Shown: piece by piece, positions 22,058 to 34,237 of the stretch | Layout of the letters: every line of letters starts with the position of its first letter | How positions within the stretch are numbered: the first letter of the stretch is position 1 | Source of the DNA: Lingula anatina | Lineage: Eukaryota; Brachiopoda; Lingulata; Lingulida; Lingulidae | DNA length: 44,764 bases | NCBI RefSeq assembly: GCF_001039355.2 | Contig: NW_019776071.1 | Location: 36,053 to 80,816 of the forward strand | Direction of reading: 5' to 3' | The notes under the pieces: generated by a model | Told to the model about the DNA's origin: nothing | Databases searched by the model: none | The model's input: only the letters and a program-made list of their open reading frames with translations | Translations under genes and position numbers: made by a program

Positions 22058-23860
22058 GCGGAGGGCACCCAGAGTTACTTGAACACTCACGTCTTCTCTG
22101 CGCGGCCAAATGGTATCCACGGACCTATAGATACCAGGGCAAAACTGAGGAACTACGACCCAACACTGTACAATCTGGTCAAAGAAGTCTTCCCATGCGA
22201 TAATACTTATATTAAAAAGTGCGGAAGCAGAGGTAAGCAATGAACAAATTGGCAATCTGGACAGCATTTTCTAATTAGAATTCTTAAAATGTTTTTAAAC
22301 TGGATGTTGCGGTGGCGTAGAACTTTTCAACAAGTACGTTTCACAATAAAAACAGTACATCTGAATTTTTATTTTTATTTTTTTCATATGTCTGTTTATT
22401 GTGATAAAGTCACTTTGCTTCACTGAATTGTTTAAATTGATTTTTATTACAAAGTGCGTATTGAAATGTTCTTTAGCTAGTGCAAGAAGTATAAACGGTT
22501 CTCATTAATTTTTGTATTCGTAAACAGAATCCCAGTTCTTTTCATTTAAAAGACTTCACAAAGAGGAATGTATTTTTAACACTACATTGTCCTTGCCAAA
22601 CACTGTCTGACATATCGTTGTGGTGGTGGTGCCGAAAAAAAAAGCTAGATTCTAATATTGTTTTGTCGTACATGTACAATAAGTGCACAGCAACAGTTGT
22701 TATTGTTGTACAGCTAGATCGCGTAGACACAATATTAAGAAACTGCAATGTCCTGCGCTTGGACCAAATTGCCATTTAATCTAACAGGGTGTGATTGTGC
22801 TCTTTGGGTTATATTCAGGACCGGAGGAAGCTCAAGTATTGAAAATGAATTGCAATGGAAACGGCGGAACCGGGGGAGGCACTGGGGGAGGCACCGGAGG
22901 AGGCACTGGCGGAGGCACTGGTGGAGGCACTGGCGGAGGCACTGGGGGAGGCACCGGAGGAGGCACTGGCGGAGGTACCGGAGGGGGCACTGGCGGAGGC
23001 ACTGGGGGAGGCACCACTGGAGGGGGCACCGGAGGTGGCACTGGAAATAGTATGTATATTTCACACTTAATGGTTATCTGGTTCATGAATCAATGTTGAT
23101 GTTGCATATCTCTTTATTCATACAAATAATATGACAAGAATAATTAAAGCAGATATAGATTCAGTAATTATTGCAAAAAGTTTTTTTTTAATTTTTTAAT
23201 TCTTCCAGACTGTCGGGATTCCAACGGCAGGTGTCCCTCCTGGGCAAGAAGAGGAGAGTGTACTAGGAACCCACGGTATATGCTGCGCTTCTGTCGACTG
23301 AGCTGTCGGCAGTGCTCCAGTAAGTTTTTGGTAGAATTTGATACATGGGTAAACGTTTGTACTGAAGCTAAATTAACTTAGGTATGACCAGAGAACAGCT
23401 TGTCCTAATTGTTTATGGATAAGACGAGCAGGATTGCACTGTGTGCAAAAGTGGCTATTCTTTTTAGACGGTGATCCTTCACAAACGTACACATAGGAAA
23501 ATCAGTCGCAATGCAAAGGCATATGTTGTGCTTAACTTGGAATGATTTACTAAAACTGCCTATTTACTTGACTAATTCCTGATGCATTTGTACACCCATA
23601 AGACGTTCTTTGAATCGCTGCAGTCACGGATCACATAACGATATCATAAAAACACTGTCAAAATTACATTATTAAATAAGGCTTTGTTAATTTTCATTGC
23701 AGCTAACATAAAGACGGGTGAAGGCGGCGGTGAAGGTGGAACCAGTTGTACCGACGTGCGCGGCAAATTCTTCTGTGGATATTGGGCCGATAGAGGTCTC
23801 TGCACGTCTCGAAGACAGTACATGTCGCAAAACTGTAGACAAAGCTGTAGACTTTGCTAA
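22058..23860 (+). pseudogene. Gene M copy B, 3' exons only
   Basis: Exons 22058-22232, 22819-23049, 23209-23319 and 23703-23860 repeat exons 6-9 of gene M with intact phases and the TAA stop. They encode the AEGTQSYL part, the longer Gly/Thr repeat and both ShKT domains. The signal peptide and HEYIH exons are absent because the unit starts in intron 5. Changes seen include HCK to NCR in the last ShKT domain. No promoter or start codon was found for it, so it is either a non-functional fragment or the second allele of gene M. Confidence 0.85.
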
Positions 23861-24404
23861 ATAAAAAAAAAAAAGCATCTGTAATTGAAAGAGGATTCAC
23901 TAAATGATACGGTCATGACATAAAGACATGGCCGAGGCCTTTCTGTGGCTTCTTGTGCGCGATTGCAAATCAAACTGAATGTTCAAATATAATTTGGGAA
24001 CCACGTAATTCGGAAGAAATTAGAGGCGAGTAGAGTTGGCCAAACTTGTTTTTAACCAAAGCCTTTTCTTTAAATGACAATCACTGTGTATGCTTTATAA
24101 CTTTTTGTGTATTGTTTAGATGGGAGAGATGTATAGGAAGAGGTACAGAAATTTTGTATCAGGCAGATAGAGAAACATACATTAATTATAGCGTGATTAT
24201 TTGTAACACGTACTACTATTTGTATTTGGTAAGCTGCAAGCTGTCATAGGTATTAATTACAATCCATACCAAGACGTTGGACTTTTTACAGTGACATAAT
24301 CTCTCAATCATTTAAATTATAACACGATGGTGGTACGGTATGTGCTGCATTTTTAGTATCAATAAAAAATGATGATTGCGAGTGAGGATTTTAGAGTTTA
24401 TGTG

Positions 24405-24570
24405 CCGGTGTGACAGGAATGGAAGTCCTGGGAATGGAAGTCCGGGCTTCCATATGATTAGTACAGGTTAGGGTTAGTTGGAGTATTGGGGTTAGTATAT
24501 GTTTAGTATATGGGACGGATGTCACCTGTACAAAGTAATGGGACACGGACTGCGATTCCTGTCACTCTTG
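24405..24570 (+). mobile_element. Repeat family 2 copy (copy B)
   Basis: This is the counterpart of 17430-17575, with small internal differences such as an extra GGAATGGAAGTCC and TGTTTAGTATA duplication. The ends GTGCCGGTGTGACAGG and CTGTCAC are retained. Confidence 0.8.
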
Positions 24571-25028
24571 ACTTTCATAACAATAGTGCACTAATTTTTT
24601 TACGACAGAGTGGATGAAATAATAAATAACTTTCTTCTCCATTTATCAGTTATTAGAGTCCTTCCTTAAATTTTTCAAACGATAATTTTCTCGATATTAA
24701 CACACGTGCCATTGCAGCAATTAGAAATTTAGTTAAGCCGGCCGTTTTAGTTACTCATTTATCCAATGTGCCCCTTAAAAATAAAGGTGATATTTATACT
24801 TTTAAGTTCTGGCATTTCATATCATTCATATCATTTTTAAAATCGCTTTATTTAATTCTCATATGATCCTTCAACATTTTATTTTATTAACATTTTAAGT
24901 GTAAAACTATATTTTTTGTTATAAACATGCAGTCACCGTGAGAGGTCAACTCTGAACATCTGAAAACAACTACAGAATGGCTGCGTCTCTGTATCTTAAT
25001 GTGTCATTCAGGTAAAACGGCCAACGCT

Positions 25029-25053
25029 CACCCCCCCCCCCCCCCCCCCCCCC
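25029..25053 (+). repeat. Poly-C run of about 25 bp
   Basis: Near-pure C run in copy B upstream of gene N. It is missing from copy A together with about 20 bp of flank. Length is likely to be unreliable in sequencing. Confidence 0.9.
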
Positions 25054-25604
25054 GCTAATCTTGATAGCTTGAAACTAGAAAAATGACAATCCAGATAAAC
25101 TACTAAAGTAAACCAGTTTAAACCAGACCATAAACTGTAAAAGGAATGATATTTGCAGTTTATCAAATACATTGGCAGATTTATTATAACTTGAAGACCC
25201 ATAACTGAAAATAACACAATTTCAATGAAAAGTTACTACTTGAAACGCGACTTGAACGGTGCCAACTCCTGAGGCTCAAAATCGAGAACACTAAAAGGGG
25301 TGCTGATTGCTATCACACATTTTATTTTAATTGTCTTGCAAATGAAGATAAATTTTGCAAAGGTTTGGAACAAGTTGGGTTGTCAAATTTCCAGGGTATT
25401 TCCAGCGAAACAACGTGATGTTTTTTATTCGACTTCTCACCCAAACTCGTCATCTTTTGTTCTAAATTTATCCTCCCTTCCTCATGTGCAGAGTTCTTCC
25501 TCCTCAGCGCATCTGTTGTTTTCACGCACGTGGTCTGATTTTTCGCCTTTGTCCTATAACACAACCTTTACCCGTGTGTTATGTCATGGCCACTCGGCTG
25601 ATTC

Positions 25605-25731
25605 CGTATTTCCAATAACCAATCATCTCACGTTTGGCGCAGAACGGAATTGCCCGAAGTCGGCAGACTGTACAGTACATATGTGACATGCTTAACTCAC
25701 TTCGACGATTGGTGTCATTGTCGTGGTCCAC
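25605..25731 (+). promoter_or_regulatory. Gene N promoter and non-coding first exon, copy B
   Basis: Same layout as in copy A: CCAATAACCAATCAT, GGCGCAGAACGG, a TATA-like stretch and a leader exon ending at 25731 before GTAAGT. The acceptor is TTTGTTTAG and exon 2 starts at 26365. This would drive the complete gene N. Confidence 0.6.
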
Positions 25732-26380
25732 GTAAGTTTGTAGTTGTCAGATATGCTGAAAGATGTTTGATATATATGAAATAGCAAGAGCATAATAGGG
25801 CCAATGCCGGTTTAGCAGGAAAACCTGTTCTAAATTTTTAGACGAGTAATTTGGTCCATTCTTTAGTTCTAGATACATTCATAGCAGTTGTTTTTTGAAC
25901 TAAAATAATTTTGTGCAAAAAGACATTCTGGAGTACAACTATTGTTTCTGGCAAACATGGATGTGAAGTATGCTTGCATATATAAAGACAATTGTGTTTC
26001 GCCTTCAGAAGATTCGTTTTCTATTTTATCAAATACCAATATTGCTCATATTTGATGTGTGCTTTCGCTTCCAGTGCACATCTTCTGTATCATAATTTTG
26101 TCAACTTTATGTCTTATATATGGTGGTTTATATTTCGTTTAACCTCTATATTTACATGATGTCTGTAAAGCCTGGGAGTTTATATTTCGTTTTACCTCTA
26201 TTTGTATGAATATTAATCATTCATCTGTGTATGAAAAGTTTTCGCTCGCCAATCTATGTATGAATGATAGAAATGATTGGCCCACGAATAGGGTTCACTC
26301 CTATCAGCTGTGTTCAGTTTTACGGGAACAGATCAGTTATTATTATTTTAATTCATTTGTTTAGGTTCATCCTTGTCACC

Positions 26381-29300
26381 ATGAAGCTGTTGGCGTTGTG
26401 TGTAGTGCTGGCCATGGCCCAGGCGGCCAGGAAACCAGTGACCACCAAGGCCCCGCCAACACTGGAGAGTGTCGTGGACCAAATGAATGAATTGAAGAAA
26501 ACTGTGGAGGTATGGTGATCTGATGGTGTGCGTTATGTATGAATTTGCTGTTGAGCTAAATCTGGAAAAACATTTATATTGCAGTCTTGTGATTTAGAGT
26601 GGAAACACAGAATTTATTTTCTAGCTTTAATGTCTTGGTTAGTTTTATGCCAATTAAATACTACAGCTGCAAGAAACAAATCTATTTAGAGTGCAGTCTT
26701 GTGATCTATTTAGGAAACACAGCATTTTTTTCTCTAGATTTAATGTCTTGGTTAGTTTTAGGCCAGTTAAACTAAACAATTGCAATAAACAAGATTCTTT
26801 CTCTCCCTCCCTCCCCCCCTCTCTCTCTCTCTTTCTCTCTCACTCTCTTGTTTGAATTTGGTATATGGCAAATACATTTCTTCTCTACTAATATTCATTT
26901 ATTATGCAGCAAATGACGGGGACCATTGGTACCCTCTCCAGACAGCTGATGTTACAACAGCTGAACATGGAGGAGCGCATTCGATCCGAGGGTGACTCTG
27001 GTATCAAACAGGTGAACATGACACAGAGATTAAATAGATAACAGTCGCCGGGGATGGTGTTGACACGAACGCACCCGCTTCTGCGTCACGTTTAAACATA
27101 TCACGTAAAACACATGCTAGTTTTCACACGGTCATTTCAACGTCATGATCGGTTTTTAAAATTTATAGTCTATTACAGTTGTTCTGATCTGTGGTCTTAC
27201 ATAAGGCACACTTGTAGACCAGTTAAGACGTTTTAAGGCAGTACCATGATGTTTCAGCCAACTTTGGGAATAATATACCGTGTGCTATCACCTTAGTCTT
27301 ATGCATATAAAGCATGTTTAGCCTGTCATAATTTTATAAAGCATTTACATATAATTCCACGTAGGCTCCAACACGAGGCACTTAATTAGTTAAAATAGCT
27401 TTCGAGCCAAGACCATAAACAACTGCGAATCGGCGACGTCGGAACACCCAACGGCTTCCATACCTGAAATAATTATCTTTTATTCTGATGTACCAGTAGA
27501 GGAAAATGTATTCAGAAAGTTGTTAACCAGAGTTATGTTACTTTTCCTAAAAATGTAACACGGCAGACGTATGCAGACTTGTGTTGAGTAAAGAATGATA
27601 AGTGTTACGTTGTTCACATTTAATGCATGCATACTTAATATCCATACTCAGTGGACGAGATGCATACATTTCACTCTGTAAATCGGGGCCGGTCTGTAGT
27701 TAATTGCATTTCAACACAAGTTAAAAAACTTTTTGTTGATGGTCCCAGACATGTAACACCTTGGCAATATGCAGGTAGCTACTTCTCTGTTTCAGATCCG
27801 AGTGTCTTCAGGGGGGACAAAGCCTTACCATGCACCTAGCTATGTAGGCAGCCGCTTCCTCAGTGTCCACGACCACGCCAACAACTACAGAACTATCGGT
27901 AAGACTGACGTTCAGGGCAGGATTCATGTATACAAGTGGACTGTAAGCTGTCAGTTTGAAAAATATGTATAAAAAGGGCAGATGCTTTGAGAAAAATTGA
28001 GAAAATGACAAACATATGCCAAATAAAAAACAACAAAAACAGAAGAATAACTAAGAGGTGTAAAACAATATGATTTTAATAAGTAAAGGGGAGCCATGGT
28101 GCCGGGATTTCTTAGGGCACTAAGTGACCTAAATCCGGTCTTGCAGATGTTGTGCTCGTTTAATTCACGTGTATTGTGACAAATTTCCTTCTCTCTCCAC
28201 TCCCTCTTTCTCTCTCTCTCTCTCTCCTGCATAACCAAAAAATGTATTTCAGCAACCATACATGTATTGAGATCAGTTTCATTGGTGCACTTTCAGGTAT
28301 GGGAGAATTCATTGCCGTACTGAACGGTGTCGAGTTCCGTACCCGCCACAACGATTACGGCCTAAGGATGCCCCATCGTACCAGCACGGCGTACCACGCC
28401 GTGGAGGACGTGCCTTTCCCCGAGGTGCCCCCAGCGGTTCTGAAGAAGGCCACCGTTCAGGAGCAGATCACTGAGATGAGGGAGTGGTTCAAGGCTTGGG
28501 CCAACCAGGATTACTCAAAGAGAGACTACAGGTAGGGAATGGTGTGGTTTCAGAGACAGCAGGATGTGAGAGCGCGATTTGAAGATCTTATAGGTAATTT
28601 GGTGAGTTGCAAGACGAAGGAGAATGAAGAGGCAGTGGTTGAAAGAATTAGAATCGAGACAAAAAACTAAATTATAGTTTCACTGATCGCTGACACAGTT
28701 TGGGCTAAAATGAGTGTTTGCGCAAAGCATAACGAAGGGACCTCTAGCCAGCTGTTTGTAGGAACGTTGCTGGACAACCAAATCTGGGTCTCTGTAGTAC
28801 TCCTTTGAGGTTATGTTCCTACAGCAGGTCTGCATCCCACCATTGCAAACACACTTCAAACTTTGTCAGAATCACTAAATCAGACCTGATGAAAAGCATT
28901 TCAATGACAACCAAATGCAATACATATTTCCAATTTTAGGCCATACTTTAAACCCACGCTGTGTTACTTGGAAGGCGCCTGGACAACCAACTCAAAGTCC
29001 TTGGATGAGCCGTTCAGCAGCGACCGTCACCACATCGATGCTACCAGCTGGTTCGATCTTCAGGAAAAGATCCGCTTCACGTCATATACGGGCAGAAAGA
29101 GTAGCCTGGAGAACTATGCCTATCTGCCGACCACCGTGATGAACTTGTTGAACGGAACCATTCCTCAGGTAATGTGGTCGGATCCCGAAATTTCAAAACA
29201 GGGTGGGGGTGGGGGCTCCTAGTTTGTTCTTACCACCCACAACCCACCTTCTATCTATTAAGAAAATACTTTTGATGATAATTACAGATCATAAGCAATT

Positions 29301-31811
29301 TTTGATATGTAGCAGTGTTTTTCCCCTTTGGGATAGAGTTGGAGGCGATCCGGCATTCTATTCAGTAAAAAGGGAGGGAAACTTGATCAATCTATTCAAA
29401 GCACACCTGTTGATGAAAAACATATGTCCAAACACTTTGCAGATTAATGTAATTAAGCAATGAATTAATTTTGTGAAATGCGTCGACATTTATTTTAAGT
29501 ACTTTTGTTAAGCAGACTTTTGCTTTGTGACGTTAAACTGCTATTACACTATTAAATTTGGGTTGAGAAATTATTGGATTGTTTGTCAACTTAGGCAAAT
29601 ATTTGTCATGCTTTTTAATTTTCTGACAAGGTTGCGCAATGGAACTACCGTATTGCATGCCACCCTCTCAAACGGGATCTCCCTCTGAATCGTCTGCGTG
29701 TCGTCGACGACCTGGCGGCACGTATGTCCTACAAACGAAGAATCGGCCTCCACTCCATGTCTCGCGCCGCTCGTTTCCAGATCAACCCACGCGACAGTAA
29801 CACGTGGAGCGAGCGCACTTCAAGCTATGGCCTCTTGGACCAACTGATGGAAGAGATTCCAGGTAAAAACAACTATGCCGGGAACCTGACCGATGACGCC
29901 TTCGAATCCACAGCCTATGAGTACTACGCTAAAGACTCCAAGCCCATAAACGTGGCCTACTATCATCGCTATTTTCGCACCACTGATAAAGATGCCATGG
30001 GTACGTCGTCTCAACATCGTGGGTACGCCGACACCAACATTTTCATGGCCATGACAACCCAACCACAAGTCGCCCCCATGACCGTCAAATCTTGCAAAAG
30101 GAGGGTTTGCAAGACCTACACTCAAAGATGGACCTACGCCGTTCCGCTAGAAGTAATCTACATGACGCCCCTCTATCGCTGGAACCCTTATGACATAGAA
30201 TTCAAAGGGAAAACTGGATCGAAAGAAGCCCGTGTGGTGACATATGCAGGACGAAATGGTGGCATTGAAAAGGACAGAGCTTTCAACGGCACTGCCAGTA
30301 AATACTACTACCAGACCCCGGCCGAATTCTTCTCCGGGACAACCACGGAAAAGGATTCTGCTGATACGTCTAAAGGGATTGTCGGCGTCTTGGATAAGAA
30401 TGGCGACGTGCGACGTGTAACCTCGTCTGGTACCAAGATCGTGCTACCGGAAATAGAGGGTATTGGCCGCCTGAGAACAAGGTGAGGGAGTCCCTATGCT
30501 TTATTCTGTGGGTGATGTACTATCTTAGGCCGCTTTCACAACCGGTTGGTCCACGGACTAACAAGTCCGCAGATCAAATATGGCGCGCACATGACAATGG
30601 ATTCCCGCCTCCAAAGCGCGCTGTTCCAGCAGGAGCACAGCAACTAAATCTCTGCAAGCTGTCAAGCGGGTGGTGCCATATTTGATCCGTGTACTAGTTA
30701 GTCAACTGTTTCTGAATGCGCCCTTAGTGGCAATAGTGCACTCGGTATACTAGTACCTATAAATGATATTAATGTAACCATTGTCGTACTGGTTCTCATT
30801 TGAGCTCTAAAAACATGACCACAAAAAACTAATAAACAAGATGCTTGTATTTATTAATGCTCCCAAAATATTCCAGGTACCCCGTCATGCCCATCCACGC
30901 TGAAGGCCAGGCTACTTGGAAGGAACTGTCTGCTCTGAAGGACCTGGTCATGGAACAGCCCAGGTACCTTTCTATGTACAACGAACTTCCGGTCGGTGTC
31001 AACTCGGTCATGCTTTCCAACCTCAACAAGACGGTGGCCTCAGATATGCTCCTGGAAACCTCCACGCCGAGTGGGAACGAACACACTCATACAATCCGTC
31101 TGTCCGCTGAAGACATCGAGGTATGGTCGCATTAAGTGCATTAAGAACAGATGATTCACGGATTAACTGATCCGCCGACTAAATATGGCCGACCCCACTA
31201 AAAAGCAAATCGTCCGAATCTCCTGATGGTCTCCCCGCCTCTACACGCGCCATCAAATTGATGAATTATCGGCTCCGAGTTTTAATTGCTAGGCCCCTGC
31301 AGTGTCGGCCTGTATGGAGGCGGGGAGGCCATCAGGGAATAAGCAGTATTGCTTTTAAGTGGATCAGCCATATTTAGTCCGCGGATCTGTTAGTCCGCTG
31401 TTGTGATTTTTAGATTAAATTTTATTAAACCAAAGTAAAACTTCTGAGAATCACAGTCGGGTTTTAAGATCAACACTAGTTTCTGGTCGCCAGAGTTGGG
31501 TTTGAAACAGTCATTTTAAACACATTTTAAACAGATGCCTTACTGTATATTTCAAAAGATGGTATCATCGTCAAATTTCTTAAAAATTGATTTTGATTCA
31601 TATTTTTTAGGAACTGAAACAAGGCAAGTACATGTTCGTGGTGACAAGCGAGTCCATGGGACACTCTCACTCTTTGAGGCTCAAGGCCTACAAACGCAGA
31701 AACAAGTGGGTCTATTACTTCGACATCTGCGACGGCACCGGGACCAAGAAATGTTGGGACGGCCATCGCAGAATACTTTACATTATCGAGGGTCAAGATT
31801 TAGATGCTTAG
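26381..31811 (+). CDS. Gene N: secreted protein with C-terminal HTH...GHSH domain
   Basis: Eight coding exons: 26381-26509, 26910-27011, 27796-27898, 28297-28531, 28940-29168, 29631-30481, 30877-31120, 31611-31811. All phases agree, giving 697 aa. The signal peptide MKLLALCVVLAMAQA is followed by a Thr/Pro stretch and an amphipathic helical region (about 27-77). The large middle part has few cysteines, several His-rich spots (SVHDHANN, SSDRHHID) and no domain that I can name. The end carries HTHT at 619-622 and GHSH at 649-652, then C671 and C679 in CDG...CWDGH. The HxH, about 28 residues, GHxH layout resembles small His-rich repeats in bacterial secreted proteins and suggests metal binding, which is inference. 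Polyadenylation signal AATAAA at 31852-31857. Introns 7 and 8 each hold a MITE. Confidence 0.85.
30525..30725 (+). mobile_element. MITE family 1, copy 3, in gene N intron
   Basis: Left half: GGTCCACGGACTAACAAGTCC and GATCAAATATGGCG. Right half: GCCATATTTGATCCG and TACTAGTTAGTCAAC. Together they form imperfect terminal inverted repeats. It lies in the intron between 30481 and 30877, with no coding capacity. Confidence 0.85.
31146..31415 (+). mobile_element. MITE family 1, copy 4, in the next gene N intron
   Basis: Left half: GATTCACGGATTAACTGATCC, CTAAATATGGC and CCCGCCTCTACACGCGCC. Right half: GGAGGCGGGGAGGCCATCAGG, GCCATATTTAG and CCGCGGATCTGTTAGTCCGC. It resembles the copy at 7571-7845 most in its centre. 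Confidence 0.85.
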
Positions 31812-32090
31812 ATGTTTTCATGATATTATGTCTAATATCGACGTTTTAAGAAATAAACTTTGATTTGGCATCGTAGCTGGAGTGTTCATGCCGGTAGTCC
31901 ATACGTTGCTTTTGATTCTATTCTATCGATCATTTTAATCTCGAATTTATGTATTAATGATTTTTTTTCTGATTGGTTGACGAAATTGGAAACGGTGCAT
32001 TTCACAGTGTTCTGTGAAATATAAACATGTAGATGAGAAAGATAATTCGTCTTCCTAATTATATTTATTATTATTATTAATTTTATTATA

Positions 32091-32132
<42 letters not shown>

Positions 32133-32819
32133 CGATCATTGACATTTATTGCTTCTTGACACCCAGGAACCTCCATGGATTCATCATTTGACCAGCTAGC
32201 CATCTTCCCCTGACCCATTCATCAACCAATTTAATTTCTTGATGCCAGGTTTTGAAAATAAGATTAAATCTTATAAAAAAAAACACCGTACAGTAAGGCA
32301 AGACACCAAGGAGAGTCCGGGTTTTTTACTCCGCGAACTATCAAATTGTTCGACGGCATAGGTCACCCCCCCCTCCCTGCACTCCCCCTACGCATAAACG
32401 ATTCTAGTTTCTAATTATCAGAGACGACATTAGTTTCTGTTTGCGAGAAGCTGAACAGTCATTAAGAAAACCATGTCTTACAGAACATTTCAGAAGGCTC
32501 TGTCGACGTCAAATACCTTTATTCATTTATTTATTTATTTATTTATTTATTATTTATTTTTTTGGGGGGTATAGCTTTTTAGGTCTGAATTAGGAAGATA
32601 AGGAAGATGAGGACAGAAAATGGAATTTTGGGCAATTCTCAAACGCGTATAGTGTGCCAGTGCATTTGAGATAATCTCTTAACTTTTTACCAAAATCGTC
32701 TTCCTTGAAATTCAACCAAATTTTACCTTGTTTACATACAGCACTTATACCCCAGTGCCGCTGTTCCGTATGTCACCACATACAGCATTGCACTAGCTGT
32801 GACAACGAACACAATTGTG

Positions 32820-32874
32820 CCCCCCCCCCCCCCACCAACACATACACACACGCGCGCGCGCGCGCGCGCGCGCG
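32820..32874. repeat. C-run plus CA/CG dinucleotide tract
   Basis: A run of C is followed by CACA and then a (CG)n run of about 24 bp. Alternating CG is a classic Z-DNA-forming sequence and is rare in CpG-poor animal DNA. Confidence 0.9.
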
Positions 32875-33214
32875 TGCAGGTACGCACATATTTAACCCCT
32901 ATGACTGGAAACCTTCCCTGTTCGGCTGTGACATTAAAACGGCGGTGCAATCTCAGAAAAAATCTAAGTGCATTTCACTTTCACGTTCGCATGAATTCTG
33001 ATTATCTCATTTCATCCCATGCCCTATTCATTTTCTAATGTGTATTACCTCTTTAACAGACTTCCCAGTAAGTTTTGCAGCACATCGCCCACTGTTTTGG
33101 GTGGGAAGAATTCACATGCCTCCATTAGCTGCAGTTGGCGATTTAGAATAAATATATATTAGCAGAATTTATAGGCGTGGAGAGCATATATAAGACGACC
33201 CCACTTTTTTATTT

Positions 33215-33586
33215 ATTTATTTATAATAACAATAATAATAATCTTTATTGGAGAAATCGCAACCCGAAGGTTGAAGTTATACAATTACATATATGAATAT
33301 TTAAGTCAAGGAAGCCTGGTCATTTTTGCACTGGTGCACTCCGTACGCGGTCTCACCTCCCTGGGGAGCATACAGCTCGGCTGCCATATAAGGCGCTCAT
33401 AGCTAATATAACATTTCTACCCTGCCTGACCAGGCCCCTGCTTCAACCCCTTTATGCTGAGTGCCAAGCGGGGAGACAGCAGGTACGGTTTATAAAGGAC
33501 TGGTATGTCCCCGGACGGGATTTGAACCCACGTCCTCCCGCTCCGGAGGCGGACACTCTAACCACAAGGCCATCCGGTCGGTACTA

Positions 33587-33590
<4 letters not shown>
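33215..33590 (-). mobile_element. tRNA-derived SINE
   Basis: On the minus strand the head (33590 downwards) has a Pol III A box TGGCCTTGTGGTTAG (33572-33558) and a B box GGTTCAAATCC (33528-33518). A body of about 250 bp follows, including GGGAGGTGAGACCGCG, and a tail of AATAAAGATTATTATTATT. The head is not a functional tRNA because it continues straight into the SINE body without a terminator. It is inserted beside an ATT tract. Confidence 0.85.
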
Positions 33591-33628
<38 letters not shown>

Positions 33629-34132
33629 TCAACTTGATGCATGACACGACGTTTAAGAGGTTTCTTTTTTCGAGTAGGTTCTAGTTACCACGAAATTCAA
33701 CCCATCACTGGCTTGATTTTCCAAATTAATTTTCTCCTCATTTATGTTTTTTTCAAGGTCTGTTTGGCTTGAAACTACGGCTTAAAATAAAAAGTTACTC
33801 ACTTCATTAACGGCGGTTGCAGATCATTTCGCTATTACAATTATCTGATTTAAAGTAATACGACTCCAGGGTGTACTTACTCTCGTGAAATAATAAGATA
33901 TCTAAGCAGTCAGTTGAACTAATACAACGTAGAAATTACAATATGTATAATATACAAAAATCTTTTTATACGCATATCTGACCGAACGCATCAATTGCTG
34001 TAGCTATTTAGAATTGTTCAAATATAATCACCAAGTAAGATTTTCAATCAAAATTACACGGCTCAGCCGGCCGTTATAATTTTTACCTTACGGAGAATTA
34101 TGCTGCACGATGTCGAATGAACCTCGCTACGG

Positions 34133-34142
34133 TATATATAAA
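34133..34142 (+). promoter_or_regulatory. TATA box of the small secreted propeptide gene
   Basis: TATATATAAA lies about 100 bp before the ATG at 34238, placing transcription start near 34165. It supports the chosen start codon. Confidence 0.75.
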
Positions 34143-34237
34143 GAGAGCTGGTAATCGCCGTTGTTACAGGCGGCTATACTTCAGCTGAAGAGAACAAGCG
34201 TTAGAGACACCTAGTTGGTAATTGACACGAACTTCCA

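Larger units (their letters stand above)
21896..28888 (+). repeat. Direct repeat of about 7 kb, copy B
   Basis: This is the second unit of the repeat whose first unit is 14927-21893. It starts in gene M intron 5 and runs into the complete gene N. Relative to copy A it has an extra block with a run of C at 25029-25053. A diverged equivalent of that block is seen in copy C near 41240, so the shorter copy A form is probably derived. Confidence 0.95.
31858..34132. other. Intergenic region with SINE and simple repeats
   Basis: After the gene N polyadenylation signal there is no supported exon until 34238. Contents are (TTA)n at 32060-32131, (TTTA)n at 32520-32555, a C-run followed by (CG)n at 32820-32874, and a SINE at 33215-33590. 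Open frames here fall in repeats. Confidence 0.55.

Noticed and set aside
33515-33586. A tRNA gene on the minus strand
   Set aside because: A and B boxes are present, but the sequence continues directly into a SINE body with an ATT tail and has no terminator.
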